In this document: piece after piece, positions 39,307-45,464 of the stretch
How the letters are laid out: each line of letters begins with the position of its first letter
How positions within the stretch are numbered: the stretch's first letter is position 1
Virus record (IMG/VR): IMGVR_UViG_3300025896_000042
Span: 1 to 45,464 of that record
Length of the DNA: 45,464 bases
Reading direction: 5' to 3' (one strand)
Source: a virus
Made by a program: the position numbers and the translations under genes
Notes under the pieces: generated by a model
What the model saw: the letters and a program-made list of their open reading frames with translations, nothing else
What the model was told of the DNA's origin: nothing
Database searches by the model: none

Positions 39307-39356
39307 CCCGCCACGCCACGCACGGCTCCGAGCTTAGGACGGGGCGGCGTGGCGGG
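39307..39356 (+). terminator. Hairpin with weak U-tract after cro-like gene
   Basis: CCCGCCACGCC (39307-39317) pairs perfectly with GGCGTGGCGGG (39346-39356), 11 bp, with a 28-nt loop and CTTTCTGTT downstream. An additional hairpin (CCCC TCGC GGGG core, about 39267-39278) lies upstream. The region 39225-39439 has no convincing gene; it may act as a tR1-like attenuator in the right operon. Confidence 0.5.
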
Positions 39357-39439
39357 CTTTCTGTTCGTCGTGTCCATGGCGCCCATTCTCTGGCCCAGCA
39401 GTGGGAATCAGGGGGAGCGCGCCGTCCCGGAGGTTCCCG

Positions 39440-40201
39440 GTGACACGAATCGAACGAATCGGCAACGCCACCCTTTACCTTGGCGACTGCCGCGAAATCC
39501 TGCCGACGTTGCCAAAGGTGGACGCGGTGATTACGGACCCGCCCTACGAGGCCGAGGCGCATGGCGCTGGTCGCAGGCTGCTGGGTCGCACGGATGAACT
39601 GGCCGACAAGCGCACGCGGGAGATTGAAGGAGCGCCGCTGGATTTCGAGGCGATGACGCCCGAGCTGCGCGCCGCCATGTGCGAATGGGCTGCGGCGAAC
39701 TGCGCAGGCTGGATGTTGGCCTTCTGCCAAGCCGAAGCCGTGGCCGTTTGGAGGGAGGCGATGGAGCGAGCCGGCCAAAAGTGGCGCCGCGCGATGGTGT
39801 GGGTTAAGCCTGATTCGTCGCCGCAACTTTCCGGTGATCGCCCCGCTCAAGGCTTCGAGAGCATCTCTGCGGCTTGGTGCGGAGAGGGTGGTAGCAAGTG
39901 GAACGGCGGCGGCAAACGCGGAGTGTTTGTCTACAACAAGCATGACCCAGGAAACGGCCACGGCGGAGCCCGGAATGAACACCCGACGCAGAAGCCGGTC
40001 GCGCTGATGAAAGACCTTGTAAGCCTGTTCTCAAACCCCGGAGAGCTCGTGCTCGACATGTGCGCCGGCTCCGGCGCCACTGGTATCGCCTGCCATGACC
40101 TGGGCCGGCGGTTCATCGGCATCGAGAAAAAGCCTCAACACTTCGAAACCCTTTGCCGCCGCATAGAGGACGCGCATCGCCAGGGGAGGCTGATCGCATG
40201 A
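39440..40201 (+). CDS. DNA amino-methyltransferase (adenine-N6 or cytosine-N4)
   Basis: This 253-residue protein has DPPY at 33-36 (ITDPPYEAEA) as catalytic motif and a SAM-binding motif LVLDMCAGSGATG (about 203-215) near the C-terminus, so the order is catalytic first, SAM second (beta class). The target-recognition part lies between. GGAGG at 39429-39433 places the start at GTG 39440. First enzyme of the right operon, ahead of the CII-like gene. Probably protects phage DNA or regulates phage promoters by methylation; no cognate nuclease is present. Confidence 0.88.
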   Translation: MTRIERIGNATLYLGDCREILPTLPKVDAVITDPPYEAEAHGAGRRLLGRTDELADKRTREIEGAPLDFEAMTPELRAAMCEWAAANCAGWMLAFCQAEAVAVWREAMERAGQKWRRAMVWVKPDSSPQLSGDRPAQGFESISAAWCGEGGSKWNGGGKRGVFVYNKHDPGNGHGGARNEHPTQKPVALMKDLVSLFSNPGELVLDMCAGSGATGIACHDLGRRFIGIEKKPQHFETLCRRIEDAHRQGRLIA

Positions 40202-40563
40202 CCTCCCAGCTGACCCTCTCGCTCGAGCCCGGCGTGACCGCCCACCCGAGCCTGAAAGCCTGCATGGCCGCGGGCGTCTACCAGCGCGGCGTCACCACCG
40301 TCGCCGGCAAGCTCGACCTGTCGCCATCGCACCTGTCGGAGGCCCTGTCCGGCTCCGAGCGCCGCAAGCTCGACGTGGACGACCTCGAGGCCTACATCGA
40401 GCGCACGGGCGACACGACCCCGATCATGTACCTGGTCGCCAAGTACCTGCGCGACCCGGGCGTGATCCAGCACGAGGCCCTGCAGCGGCTTGTCGGCCTT
40501 GCCGACCAGCTGCCGGCACTGCTGGCTGCCGCTGGCCTGGCCAAGCCGGGGAGGGGTCGCTGA
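40198..40563 (+). CDS. CII-like regulatory protein
   Basis: This 121-residue protein matches the phage regulatory CII family pattern: PSLKACMAAGVYQRG..VAGKLDLSPSHLSEALSGSERRKLDVDDLEAYIERTGDTTPIMYLVAKYL (shown with gaps), i.e. an HTH with SPSHLSEALSG as the recognition helix. GGGGAGG at about 40183-40189 precedes the ATG, which overlaps the methyltransferase stop. In lambda-like phages CII controls the lysogeny decision and this position after cro fits. Confidence 0.78.
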   Translation: MTSQLTLSLEPGVTAHPSLKACMAAGVYQRGVTTVAGKLDLSPSHLSEALSGSERRKLDVDDLEAYIERTGDTTPIMYLVAKYLRDPGVIQHEALQRLVGLADQLPALLAAAGLAKPGRGR

Positions 40564-40739
40564 TGGACTGGCCTCAGATCACCTGGATTGTCTTGGCGGC
40601 CATCGGCCTCGGCATTGATCTCTCGCGCGATGGGCGCGAGAAGGAAGGCCGCCACAACTTCATCGCCACCCTGATCGGGACCGGCCTCATGGCGTGGCTG
40701 CTGTGGGCTGGCGGATTCTTCGGCGGAGGGAATGGCTGA
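40563..40739 (+). CDS. 58-residue two-span membrane protein
   Basis: The ATG overlaps the CII-like stop (TGATG at 40561-40565). It encodes MDWPQITWIVLAAIGLGIDL, then a charged loop (SRDGREKEGRHNF) and a second hydrophobic span (about residues 33-51). Its stop overlaps the next gene (TGATG at 40737-40741). Short membrane proteins of this layout are frequent in phage early operons; function unknown. Confidence 0.68.
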   Translation: MDWPQITWIVLAAIGLGIDLSRDGREKEGRHNFIATLIGTGLMAWLLWAGGFFGGGNG

Positions 40740-40966
40740 TGGCCGCCCTCACTGGGATCGACGGGAACACCACCATCCCCCTGCGCCAGGAGCGCGCCTT
40801 GGCCAAGTTCCGCGCCGGCGCCCGTGACGCCATCGCCGACCTGCAGGCCCACTTCGCCAACGGCGTGCACCTGACGGCCGAGCAGCTGGCGGACTACCGC
40901 CGCGCGCGCGCCGCGTATGCCGGTTCCGGTTCCGCGCCGTTCACCGACGGACCGAGCGCCGCCTGA
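40739..40966 (+). CDS. Hypothetical small early protein
   Basis: This 75-residue protein is chained by TGATG on both sides. N-terminus MAALTGIDGNTTIPLRQERAL is followed by a helical segment (AKFRAGARDAIADLQAHFANG, then TAEQLADYRRARAAY) and a short disordered tail. No family recognised. Confidence 0.68.
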   Translation: MAALTGIDGNTTIPLRQERALAKFRAGARDAIADLQAHFANGVHLTAEQLADYRRARAAYAGSGSAPFTDGPSAA

Positions 40967-41727
40967 TGTCGAACCGGCTCATGGACCTGGCCTGGCCGCT
41001 GCCAATCCCGCCTTCGCCGAAGGTGGTGCTGGTGGCGCTGGCCGACCAGGCGGACGACTCCGGCACCTGCTGGCCGTCCATTCCGTCGCTGTGCCAGCGC
41101 ACCAGCCTTGGCCGCACGGCGGTGATCGAAGCCGTGAAGTGGTTGGAGAAAGCCGGCCTCGTTTCGGTGTCCCGTGACTCCCGCTGCAACCGCTACGTCG
41201 TCACCCCGGCGGCGTTCAACCAGTCCGCCTGCCGGACTATTGAACAGTCCGCTAGCCGGACTAGTCCGCCTGCCGTACCAGTCCGCCTGCCGGACGGCGA
41301 CCAGTCCGCCTGCCGGACTGACCAGTCCGCCTGCCGGACTACACCAGTCCGCCTGCCGGACCCTAACCCCCAAGAACCCTCAATAACCCCCAAGAAAGCA
41401 ACCCCCAAGACGCGACCTGCGATCGCGTTGCCGGAGTGGTTGCCCGAGGAAGCCTGGGCGGACTGGGTGGCCCACCGGAAGGCGTCGAAGCACCCAATGA
41501 CCCCGAAGGCCGAGGAGCTTTCGATTGCCGGTCTGGGCCAGCTGAGGGAGCAGGGTCACGACCCGGTGGCGGTGATTCACCACGCGATCAAGTCGGGCTG
41601 GCGGGGGCTGTACGCGCCGCCGGTCAGGGCCGGGCCGAATCCGGGCAACCACTCCGCCGCCGCCAACTTCCGAGGAAAACGCTATGACGCAACCCCTGAC
41701 GACAAGCTACCCCCTGGCCTCCGCTGA
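40966..41727 (+). CDS. O-like replication initiator with embedded iterons
   Basis: This 253-residue protein has a winged helix at about residues 10-85: PIPPSPKVVLVALADQADDSG, then CWPSIPSLCQRTSLGRTAVIEAVKWLEKAGLVSVSRD (split), the HTH_36-like replication-initiator type. A middle linker (about 86-150: QSACRT and PVRLPD repeats) is encoded by seven 17-bp iterons, as in lambda O, where the origin lies inside the gene. The C-terminal part (about 150-253) has ALPEWLPEEAWADWVAHRKA and HDPVAVIHHAIKSGWRGLY, a typical O-like helicase-loader contact region. The DnaC-like gene overlaps its 3' end by 44 nt. Confidence 0.87.
   Translation: MSNRLMDLAWPLPIPPSPKVVLVALADQADDSGTCWPSIPSLCQRTSLGRTAVIEAVKWLEKAGLVSVSRDSRCNRYVVTPAAFNQSACRTIEQSASRTSPPAVPVRLPDGDQSACRTDQSACRTTPVRLPDPNPQEPSITPKKATPKTRPAIALPEWLPEEAWADWVAHRKASKHPMTPKAEELSIAGLGQLREQGHDPVAVIHHAIKSGWRGLYAPPVRAGPNPGNHSAAANFRGKRYDATPDDKLPPGLR
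41222..41362 (+). repeat. Seven palindromic iterons, probable replication origin
   Basis: Seven copies of a 17-bp unit AGTCCG-CCTGC-CGGACT start at 41222, 41246, 41263, 41280, 41303, 41324 and 41346. Each has 6-bp inverted arms around a 5-bp centre. Copies 1, 5 and 6 are exact; copies 2 (CTAGC centre), 3, 4 and 7 have one or more changes in the centre or right arm. Spacing between starts is 17-24 bp. They lie in the linker-coding part of the O-like gene, the position of lambda ori. Confidence 0.85.
41365..41409 (+). repeat. Three AACCCCCAAG direct repeats beside iterons
   Basis: AACCCCCAAG occurs at 41365-41374, 41385-41394 and 41400-41409, directly following the iterons. The top strand is nearly free of G and T, unlike its surroundings. 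It may be a second protein-binding site or the melting region of the origin. Confidence 0.6.
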
Positions 41728-42496
41728 CTCTGGCTGGCAGGAGGTCGAGGGCAACTGCGACAAGCACGGCCCGTGCAAGGCAGTCGTGATGCCGCACCCG
41801 ATGATCCCGGGCAAGACCATCGGCCCGAACAACCGCTGCGAGAAGTGCGCGGACGAGCGCCGCCAGGCCGAGGAGGAGGCCAAGCGGGCCGCCGATGCGC
41901 GCCGCAAGGCTGCGAAGATCGAGGAGCTGTTCGGCCGGTCGAACATCCCGCTCCGGTTCCGCGACAAGAAGCTCACCAGCTACCGCGCCGAGAGCGTTGG
42001 GCAGAAGCGCGCCGCCTCGGTGGCCTCCCGCTTCGTCGAGAAGTGGCCCGACAACTACGAGCGCGGCACCAGCCTGATCCTCACCGGCGGCCCCGGCACC
42101 GGGAAAACGCACCTGGCTTGCGGCATCGGGTCGGCGCTGATCGAGCAGTACCAGGCGGCGGTGCTGTTCCTCGGGACGCTGGAGGCGCTGCGGTCGATCA
42201 AGGCGACGTACAACCGTGACTCGGAGGTCACCGAGCAGGAGGCCATCGACCGGCTGCTGGCGCCACACCTGCTGATCCTCGACGAGGTCGGCGTCCAGGT
42301 CGGGAGCGAGCACGAGAAGCTGCTGCTGTTTGACGTGCTGAACAGCCGCTACCAGGACTGCATGCCGACCATCCTCCTGTCTAACCTGTCGGGCGCGGAC
42401 CTCGAGAACTACCTGGGCCAGCGGGTGATGGACCGCTACCGCGAGTGCGGCGCGGTCCTGGCTTTCGACTGGGAAAGCTACCGGGGGCGGCAGTGA
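41684..42496 (+). CDS. DnaC-like helicase loader ATPase
   Basis: This 270-residue AAA+ protein loads the host DnaB helicase at the origin. Walker A GGPGTGKTH is at 135-143, Walker B LLILDEVG is at 196-203, followed by sensor/Arg-finger regions with NSRYQ and ERVMDRYRECGAVLAFDWESYRG at the C-terminus, matching the DnaC/IstB family. The N-terminus has a Cys2-Cys2 pattern (Cys25, Cys31, Cys52, Cys55) that may bind zinc. It starts 44 nt inside the initiator gene with GGAAAA nearby. Together with the O-like protein it forms the replication module. Confidence 0.92.
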   Translation: MTQPLTTSYPLASADSGWQEVEGNCDKHGPCKAVVMPHPMIPGKTIGPNNRCEKCADERRQAEEEAKRAADARRKAAKIEELFGRSNIPLRFRDKKLTSYRAESVGQKRAASVASRFVEKWPDNYERGTSLILTGGPGTGKTHLACGIGSALIEQYQAAVLFLGTLEALRSIKATYNRDSEVTEQEAIDRLLAPHLLILDEVGVQVGSEHEKLLLFDVLNSRYQDCMPTILLSNLSGADLENYLGQRVMDRYRECGAVLAFDWESYRGRQ

Positions 42497-42663
42497 GCCG
42501 CGCGCTGTCCGACGCGGACGTGGTGACGTTCGTGCTGGCCGGCTGCAACGCGGCGGAAATCGCCGCCTACGCCGGCACCGACGAGCAGACCGCGCAGGCC
42601 CGCATCTACCGGGCGCAGACGCAGATCGCGCACCCCGAGTTCCAGCACGAGGCGGCGGCCTGA
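42493..42663 (+). CDS. 56-residue HTH-like protein
   Basis: The GTG start lies in a GTGA overlap with the helicase loader. It encodes SRALSDADVVTFVLAGCNAAEIAAYAGTDEQTAQARIYRAQ, with a helix-turn-helix-like stretch NAAEIAAYAGTDEQTAQARIYRA (about residues 21-43), so probably a small DNA-binding protein. Its stop overlaps the next ATG. Confidence 0.65.
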   Translation: MSRALSDADVVTFVLAGCNAAEIAAYAGTDEQTAQARIYRAQTQIAHPEFQHEAAA

Positions 42664-43031
42664 TGTTCCGCTCCCGAAGCACCGGCAAGCCAACGGCCGC
42701 CCAGGTGGCGCGTTTCGAGGCGATTCACCGCGGTGGGTGCATCGCCAGCCGCAAGCGCGGTCAGGTCGTGCCCTGCGAGATCCACCACCTGACGGTCGGC
42801 GGCCTGCACGGCCAGAAGCGTCGCGGCCACGACTTCACCATCGGCCTGTCGCCTTGGCACCACCGCGGCGAGCCGATGTTCGGGCTGTCGCACGCGGAGT
42901 GCGAGGCGCGTTTCGGCCCCAGCTACGCCCGGCAGCCGCGGCGCTTCCGTGAGGTGTTCGGCCGCGACGACGAGCTGCTGGCCTATCAAAACGAACTGCT
43001 GGCCCGCGTGGCCGCACTGGAGGACGCATGA
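42663..43031 (+). CDS. Ref-like HNH nuclease
   Basis: This 122-residue protein has the pattern of the phage P1 Ref family of RecA-dependent nucleases: CIASRKRGQVVPCEIHHLTVGG, GQKRRGHDFTIGLSPWHHRGEP. The Cys pair, the IHH motif (His41/His42 by position), a Gly-His-Asp segment and the final PWHH form an HNH-like site. The C-terminal helix FREVFGRDDELLAYQNELLARVAALE could be a coiled coil. Ref cleaves single-stranded DNA bound by RecA. In this right operon a repair or recombination role is likely. Confidence 0.82.
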   Translation: MFRSRSTGKPTAAQVARFEAIHRGGCIASRKRGQVVPCEIHHLTVGGLHGQKRRGHDFTIGLSPWHHRGEPMFGLSHAECEARFGPSYARQPRRFREVFGRDDELLAYQNELLARVAALEDA

Positions 43032-43564
43032 CCCTGCGCCTGACCATCGGCATCGACCCGGGCCTGACTGGCGCCATCGCGGTTGTGGCGGACGGCGAGC
43101 CGGCTGGCTGCCACGACATGCCGACCCGCGCGCGCCGCCGCGGCACCGGCCGCGAGATCGACGCCTACCGCCTGATGGACCTGCTGCGCACGATCATGCG
43201 CAACCACCAGGGCGCCGCGGTGACTGTGGTGCTGGAGGTCGTCGCCGGCTTCACCGGCCGGGCCGCGAGCCGGTCCTTCGCCTTCGGGCAGGGCGACGGC
43301 ATGGTGCGCGCGGTGCTGGCCTGCCTCGGGCTGGAGCCGGTCGAGGTCTACCCGGTGACCTGGAAGGGCTACTTCGGTCTGCTGGCGCCGCGGGTGCCGA
43401 AGGGCGCGCCGAAGCCGCCGGCGCCGGGCAAGGACGCGAGCCGCGCGCGCGTCGTGGCGCTGTTTCCCAACCACGCGCTGCCCTTCCTGCGGGCCAAGGA
43501 CGACGGCCGCGCCGAGGCGCTGCTGCTGGCGCTGTGGGCCATCCAGACGGAGGCCGCGGCATGA
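43028..43564 (+). CDS. RuvC-like Holliday junction resolvase
   Basis: This 178-residue protein has an RNase H fold with catalytic acidic residues at Asp10 (GIDPGLTG), Glu70 (VVLEVV) and the C-terminal pair Asp158/Asp159 with Glu163 (KDDGRAEA), the RuvC arrangement. The helix-rich middle matches the family, and the region GAPKPPAPGKDASRARVVALFPNHA is a DNA-facing basic loop. It resolves recombination or replication junctions before packaging. ATGA overlap at both ends. Confidence 0.86.
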   Translation: MTLRLTIGIDPGLTGAIAVVADGEPAGCHDMPTRARRRGTGREIDAYRLMDLLRTIMRNHQGAAVTVVLEVVAGFTGRAASRSFAFGQGDGMVRAVLACLGLEPVEVYPVTWKGYFGLLAPRVPKGAPKPPAPGKDASRARVVALFPNHALPFLRAKDDGRAEALLLALWAIQTEAAA

Positions 43565-44571
43565 TCCACATCGGCAACTGCCTGGACATCCTTCCGACGC
43601 TGCCGGCCGAGTCGGTGCAGACCTGCATCACCAGCCCGCCGTACTTCGGCCTGCGCGATTACGGGGTGGCTGGCCAGCTTGGGCTGGAAGCCACGCCGCG
43701 CGAGTTCGTGGACGCCATGGTGCGCGTGTTCGCTGAGGTGCGGCGCGTGCTGCGCGATGACGGAACGCTATGGCTTAACCTTGGCGACAGCTATGCCGGC
43801 GGCGGCTGTGGCAGCCGCGACCCGGTGAAGTGGCCGAAGCAAAGCCGCAACGACCACCGCGTCGTGCACGCCAAAGGCAACACCGGCCTGCGCCGAAAGA
43901 ACCTGATCGGCATCCCATGGCGCGTCGCGTTCGCGCTGCAGGCCGACGGCTGGTATCTGCGGCAGGACATCATCTGGCACAAGCCGAACCCGATGCCGGA
44001 GAGCGTGCGCGACCGCTGCACGAAGGCGCACGAGTACCTGTTCCTGCTGAGCAAGTCGCCCGGCTACTACTTCGACGCCGAGGCCATCGCTGAGCCGCCG
44101 GCACAGGCGAGCATTGACCGCCTGGGCCAGTCCAGCCTAGCCGAGCAGGCCGGTAGAGACCGCGTGCCCGGTAAGACCAACGGCCCGATGAAGGCCAAGC
44201 CTCCGCGCTTCGGCGGGAGCAAGTACGGCGACAACAGCGAGAACCCCGACCACCGCAGCAGCGGGAACGACTGGGAGGGCAGTTCATCGGGCCGAGCCAA
44301 AAAGCGCAGCGTCTGGACCGTGCCGACGGCCAAGTTCAGCGAGGCCCACTTCGCCACTTTCCCCGAGCGCCTGATCGAGCCGTGCGTTCTCGCCGGCAGC
44401 CGCCACGGCGACTTGGTGCTCGACCCGTTCATGGGCGCGGGGACCACGGCCGTCGTCGCCGAGCGCCTAGCGCGCCGATGGGTCGGGTGCGAACTGAACC
44501 CCGAGTACGCCCGCATCGCCGAGGCGCGCATCCGCGCGATCCAGCCCGGCCTGGCACTGGGGGCCGCATGA
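43561..44571 (+). CDS. DNA amino-methyltransferase (TSPPY type)
   Basis: This 336-residue protein has TSPPY at 24-28 (CITSPPYFGLRDYG) as catalytic motif IV, a target-recognition region (about 60-270) with ENPDHRS and the SAM motif LVLDPFMGAGTTAVVAERL near residues 284-303, then a final helix. SPPY suggests cytosine-N4 specificity (adenine-N6 cannot be excluded). It is the third DNA methyltransferase of the genome and again stands without a nuclease partner. Start in an ATGA overlap with the RuvC-like gene. Confidence 0.9.
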   Translation: MIHIGNCLDILPTLPAESVQTCITSPPYFGLRDYGVAGQLGLEATPREFVDAMVRVFAEVRRVLRDDGTLWLNLGDSYAGGGCGSRDPVKWPKQSRNDHRVVHAKGNTGLRRKNLIGIPWRVAFALQADGWYLRQDIIWHKPNPMPESVRDRCTKAHEYLFLLSKSPGYYFDAEAIAEPPAQASIDRLGQSSLAEQAGRDRVPGKTNGPMKAKPPRFGGSKYGDNSENPDHRSSGNDWEGSSSGRAKKRSVWTVPTAKFSEAHFATFPERLIEPCVLAGSRHGDLVLDPFMGAGTTAVVAERLARRWVGCELNPEYARIAEARIRAIQPGLALGAA

Positions 44572-44804
44572 CCCCCGAACTCGCCCTGCTGATGCTGCGC
44601 GAGAACGCCGGCAAGCACACCGTCTGGCTGATCGACCGCGGCCTTGGCCCGGAGCTGACCACCAGCATCCCCTGCGGCCGCACCGCCGCCTACTCGATGG
44701 GCCGCTACACGCCCGACGCCATCCCGACGCTGGCCGAGGTCGCCGACGACCTGATGTACGGCCTGCAGCAGCTCAAGCGCCTGACCAACCGGAGAGCCGC
44801 ATGA
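44568..44804 (+). CDS. Hypothetical small protein
   Basis: This 78-residue protein has a helical N-terminus (MTPELALLMLRENAGKHTVWLIDRG), a central TSIPCGRTAAYSMGRYTPDAIPTL and a C-terminal helix EVADDLMYGLQQLKRLTNRR. ATGA overlaps on both sides place it firmly in the operon. No family recognised. Confidence 0.7.
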   Translation: MTPELALLMLRENAGKHTVWLIDRGLGPELTTSIPCGRTAAYSMGRYTPDAIPTLAEVADDLMYGLQQLKRLTNRRAA

Positions 44805-45262
44805 CCGACCTGACCCTGGCCGCCTCGGTGCGGCAAGCCGAACACGACGCCATGGCCAGCGATGTCGAGCGGTTCCTCGCGGCCGGCGGCGAGATCGAGC
44901 GCATCCCGCGCGGCGCGATGGTCGAGGCGGGGTGGAAGCCGCGCCAAGTGATCAACCCGCAGGCCATGACCGCCACCCGCCGCCGGGCCGAGATCGAGGA
45001 ACGGGAGGCGCGCAAGAAGGCCGAGGCCGCGATCCCTTACGGCCCCAGCGCCAGTGGCCGCCCGCCCGGTGTCGCCCCCGGCAGCCAGAAGGCCCGCATC
45101 CTCGAACTGCTCGCCGCCACCCCGGAGCAGAGCGCCCGCCTGCTTGCGGCCCAGGTCGGCACCAGCCGTGAGGTCGTGAACCAGCACCTGGCCATCCTCC
45201 GAAACAAGGGCCTGGTGAGCGGAAAAGGCCCGCGGCACGCGATGGTCTGGAGCCTGACGTGA
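44801..45262 (+). CDS. Winged-helix DNA-binding protein
   Basis: This 153-residue protein has a C-terminal winged helix (about residues 95-153): SQKARILELLAATPEQSARLLAAQVGTSREVVNQHLAILRNKGLVSGKG, of the type seen in MarR/ArsR-like or late-operon regulators. The N-terminal about 70 residues are helical and Lys/Arg-rich. Its position late in the right operon, upstream of terminase, suits a late-transcription regulator. Confidence 0.68.
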   Translation: MTDLTLAASVRQAEHDAMASDVERFLAAGGEIERIPRGAMVEAGWKPRQVINPQAMTATRRRAEIEEREARKKAEAAIPYGPSASGRPPGVAPGSQKARILELLAATPEQSARLLAAQVGTSREVVNQHLAILRNKGLVSGKGPRHAMVWSLT

Positions 45263-45464
45263 CCCGCGGTGCCGGCGCACAGATGCCGCAGCAGCGGGGC
45301 AAGTCGCCCTGCGAGGCGCTGGAAATGCAGGTCGAGGCCATGTGGCTGCGGCTGGGCCAGCTCGGCCCGAAATGCCAGCGCACGGTCTGCCTGTCGCCCG
45401 CCAGCGGCCGGCTGGTGCTGCGCCACCCGAGCCAGCAGGCCTACGCCGGCGAGGTGGGCACGTA
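45259..45464 (+). CDS. Unfinished reading frame at the window end
   Basis: The GTG in a GTGA overlap opens a frame of 68 complete codons (MTRGAGAQMPQQRGK, then CEALEMQVEAMWLRLGQL, CQRTVCLSPASGRLVLRHP) with no stop before the end. If the window is circular, the frame continues through base 1 as TYSFVRIFQFEEI and beyond, running into the small terminase gene in another frame to about base 165. It may be a late regulator or a Q-like antiterminator by position, but no motif shows it. Confidence 0.5.
   Translation, partial: MTRGAGAQMPQQRGKSPCEALEMQVEAMWLRLGQLGPKCQRTVCLSPASGRLVLRHPSQQAYAGEVGT

Noticed and set aside
39228-39443. 71-residue frame after the Cro-like gene
   Set aside because: No ribosome site, no recognisable pattern, and it runs through two strong hairpins into the methyltransferase start.
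41222-41362. CRISPR-like array
   Set aside because: Repeat units are 17 bp with gaps of only 0-7 bp, and are self-palindromic inside a coding gene, which fits iterons and not repeat-spacer structure.

Overview
The window reads as the essentially complete genome of a temperate, high-GC tailed phage with long-tailed (siphovirus-type) virion genes, laid out lambda-like and cut open just upstream of the small terminase gene. It has no host chromosomal genes. The likely attachment site sits in the middle (about 25.27-25.30 kb) and not at the ends, and the last reading frame is still open at the final base. It is therefore probably a circular or circularly permuted phage genome rather than an excised prophage with flanks. 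The host is most likely a high-GC proteobacterium. The HK97-type head genes and GTA-like tail-tip genes (DUF2460, DUF2163, NlpC/P60, central fibre) fit phages of Xanthomonadaceae, Pseudomonas or Burkholderia type hosts, but the sequence does not settle the genus.

Region 1 (37-12290, rightward) is packaging and head: small and large terminase, prohead protease, HK97-fold major capsid protein, portal, a collagen-like protein and head-tail joining proteins. A tightly overlapping six-gene sugar/methyl-transfer cassette (7465-11394) splits the head-tail joining genes. Region 2 (12319-23446) is the tail: tube protein, tail-assembly chaperone made in two forms by a -1 frameshift on A7, tape measure, distal tail protein, hub, NlpC/P60 peptidase, a 1097-residue tip protein with a beta-propeller-like insertion of lower GC, and two fibre or appendage proteins. 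Region 3 (23513-25135) is lysis: a GH19 endolysin, a putative holin, a 40-residue membrane protein, and an overlapping inner/outer spanin pair.

Region 4 (25.2-27.1 kb) is integration: a 39-nt tRNA-Arg(CCU) 5' half as probable attP, an odd HNH-type protein with an integrase-like N-terminus, tyrosine integrase and an overlapping excisionase-like gene. Region 5 (27.0-38.2 kb, leftward) is the early left operon: several small proteins, a cytosine-5 methyltransferase, NinB, a YqaJ-type exonuclease with a long C-terminal extension, a probable annealing protein, a KTSC protein, and a protein ending in 37 Gly-X (mostly Gly-Tyr) dipeptides encoded by a hexanucleotide repeat. Region 6 (38.2-39.3 kb) is the switch: a short HTH repressor running left, a Cro-like protein running right, consensus-like promoters and GGTTAC operator half-sites. 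Region 7 (39.4-45.5 kb, rightward) is the early right operon: an amino-methyltransferase, a CII-like regulator, an O-like initiator that carries seven 17-bp palindromic iterons (the probable origin), a DnaC-like helicase loader, a Ref-like nuclease, a RuvC-like resolvase, a second amino-methyltransferase, an HTH protein and an open frame leading toward the terminase.

Most genes overlap their neighbours by ATGA, GTGA or TGATG, so starts were mostly set by these couplings and by Shine-Dalgarno sequences. Two starts (25366 and 39009) have no Shine-Dalgarno sequence and lie where their promoters would initiate, suggesting leaderless transcripts.
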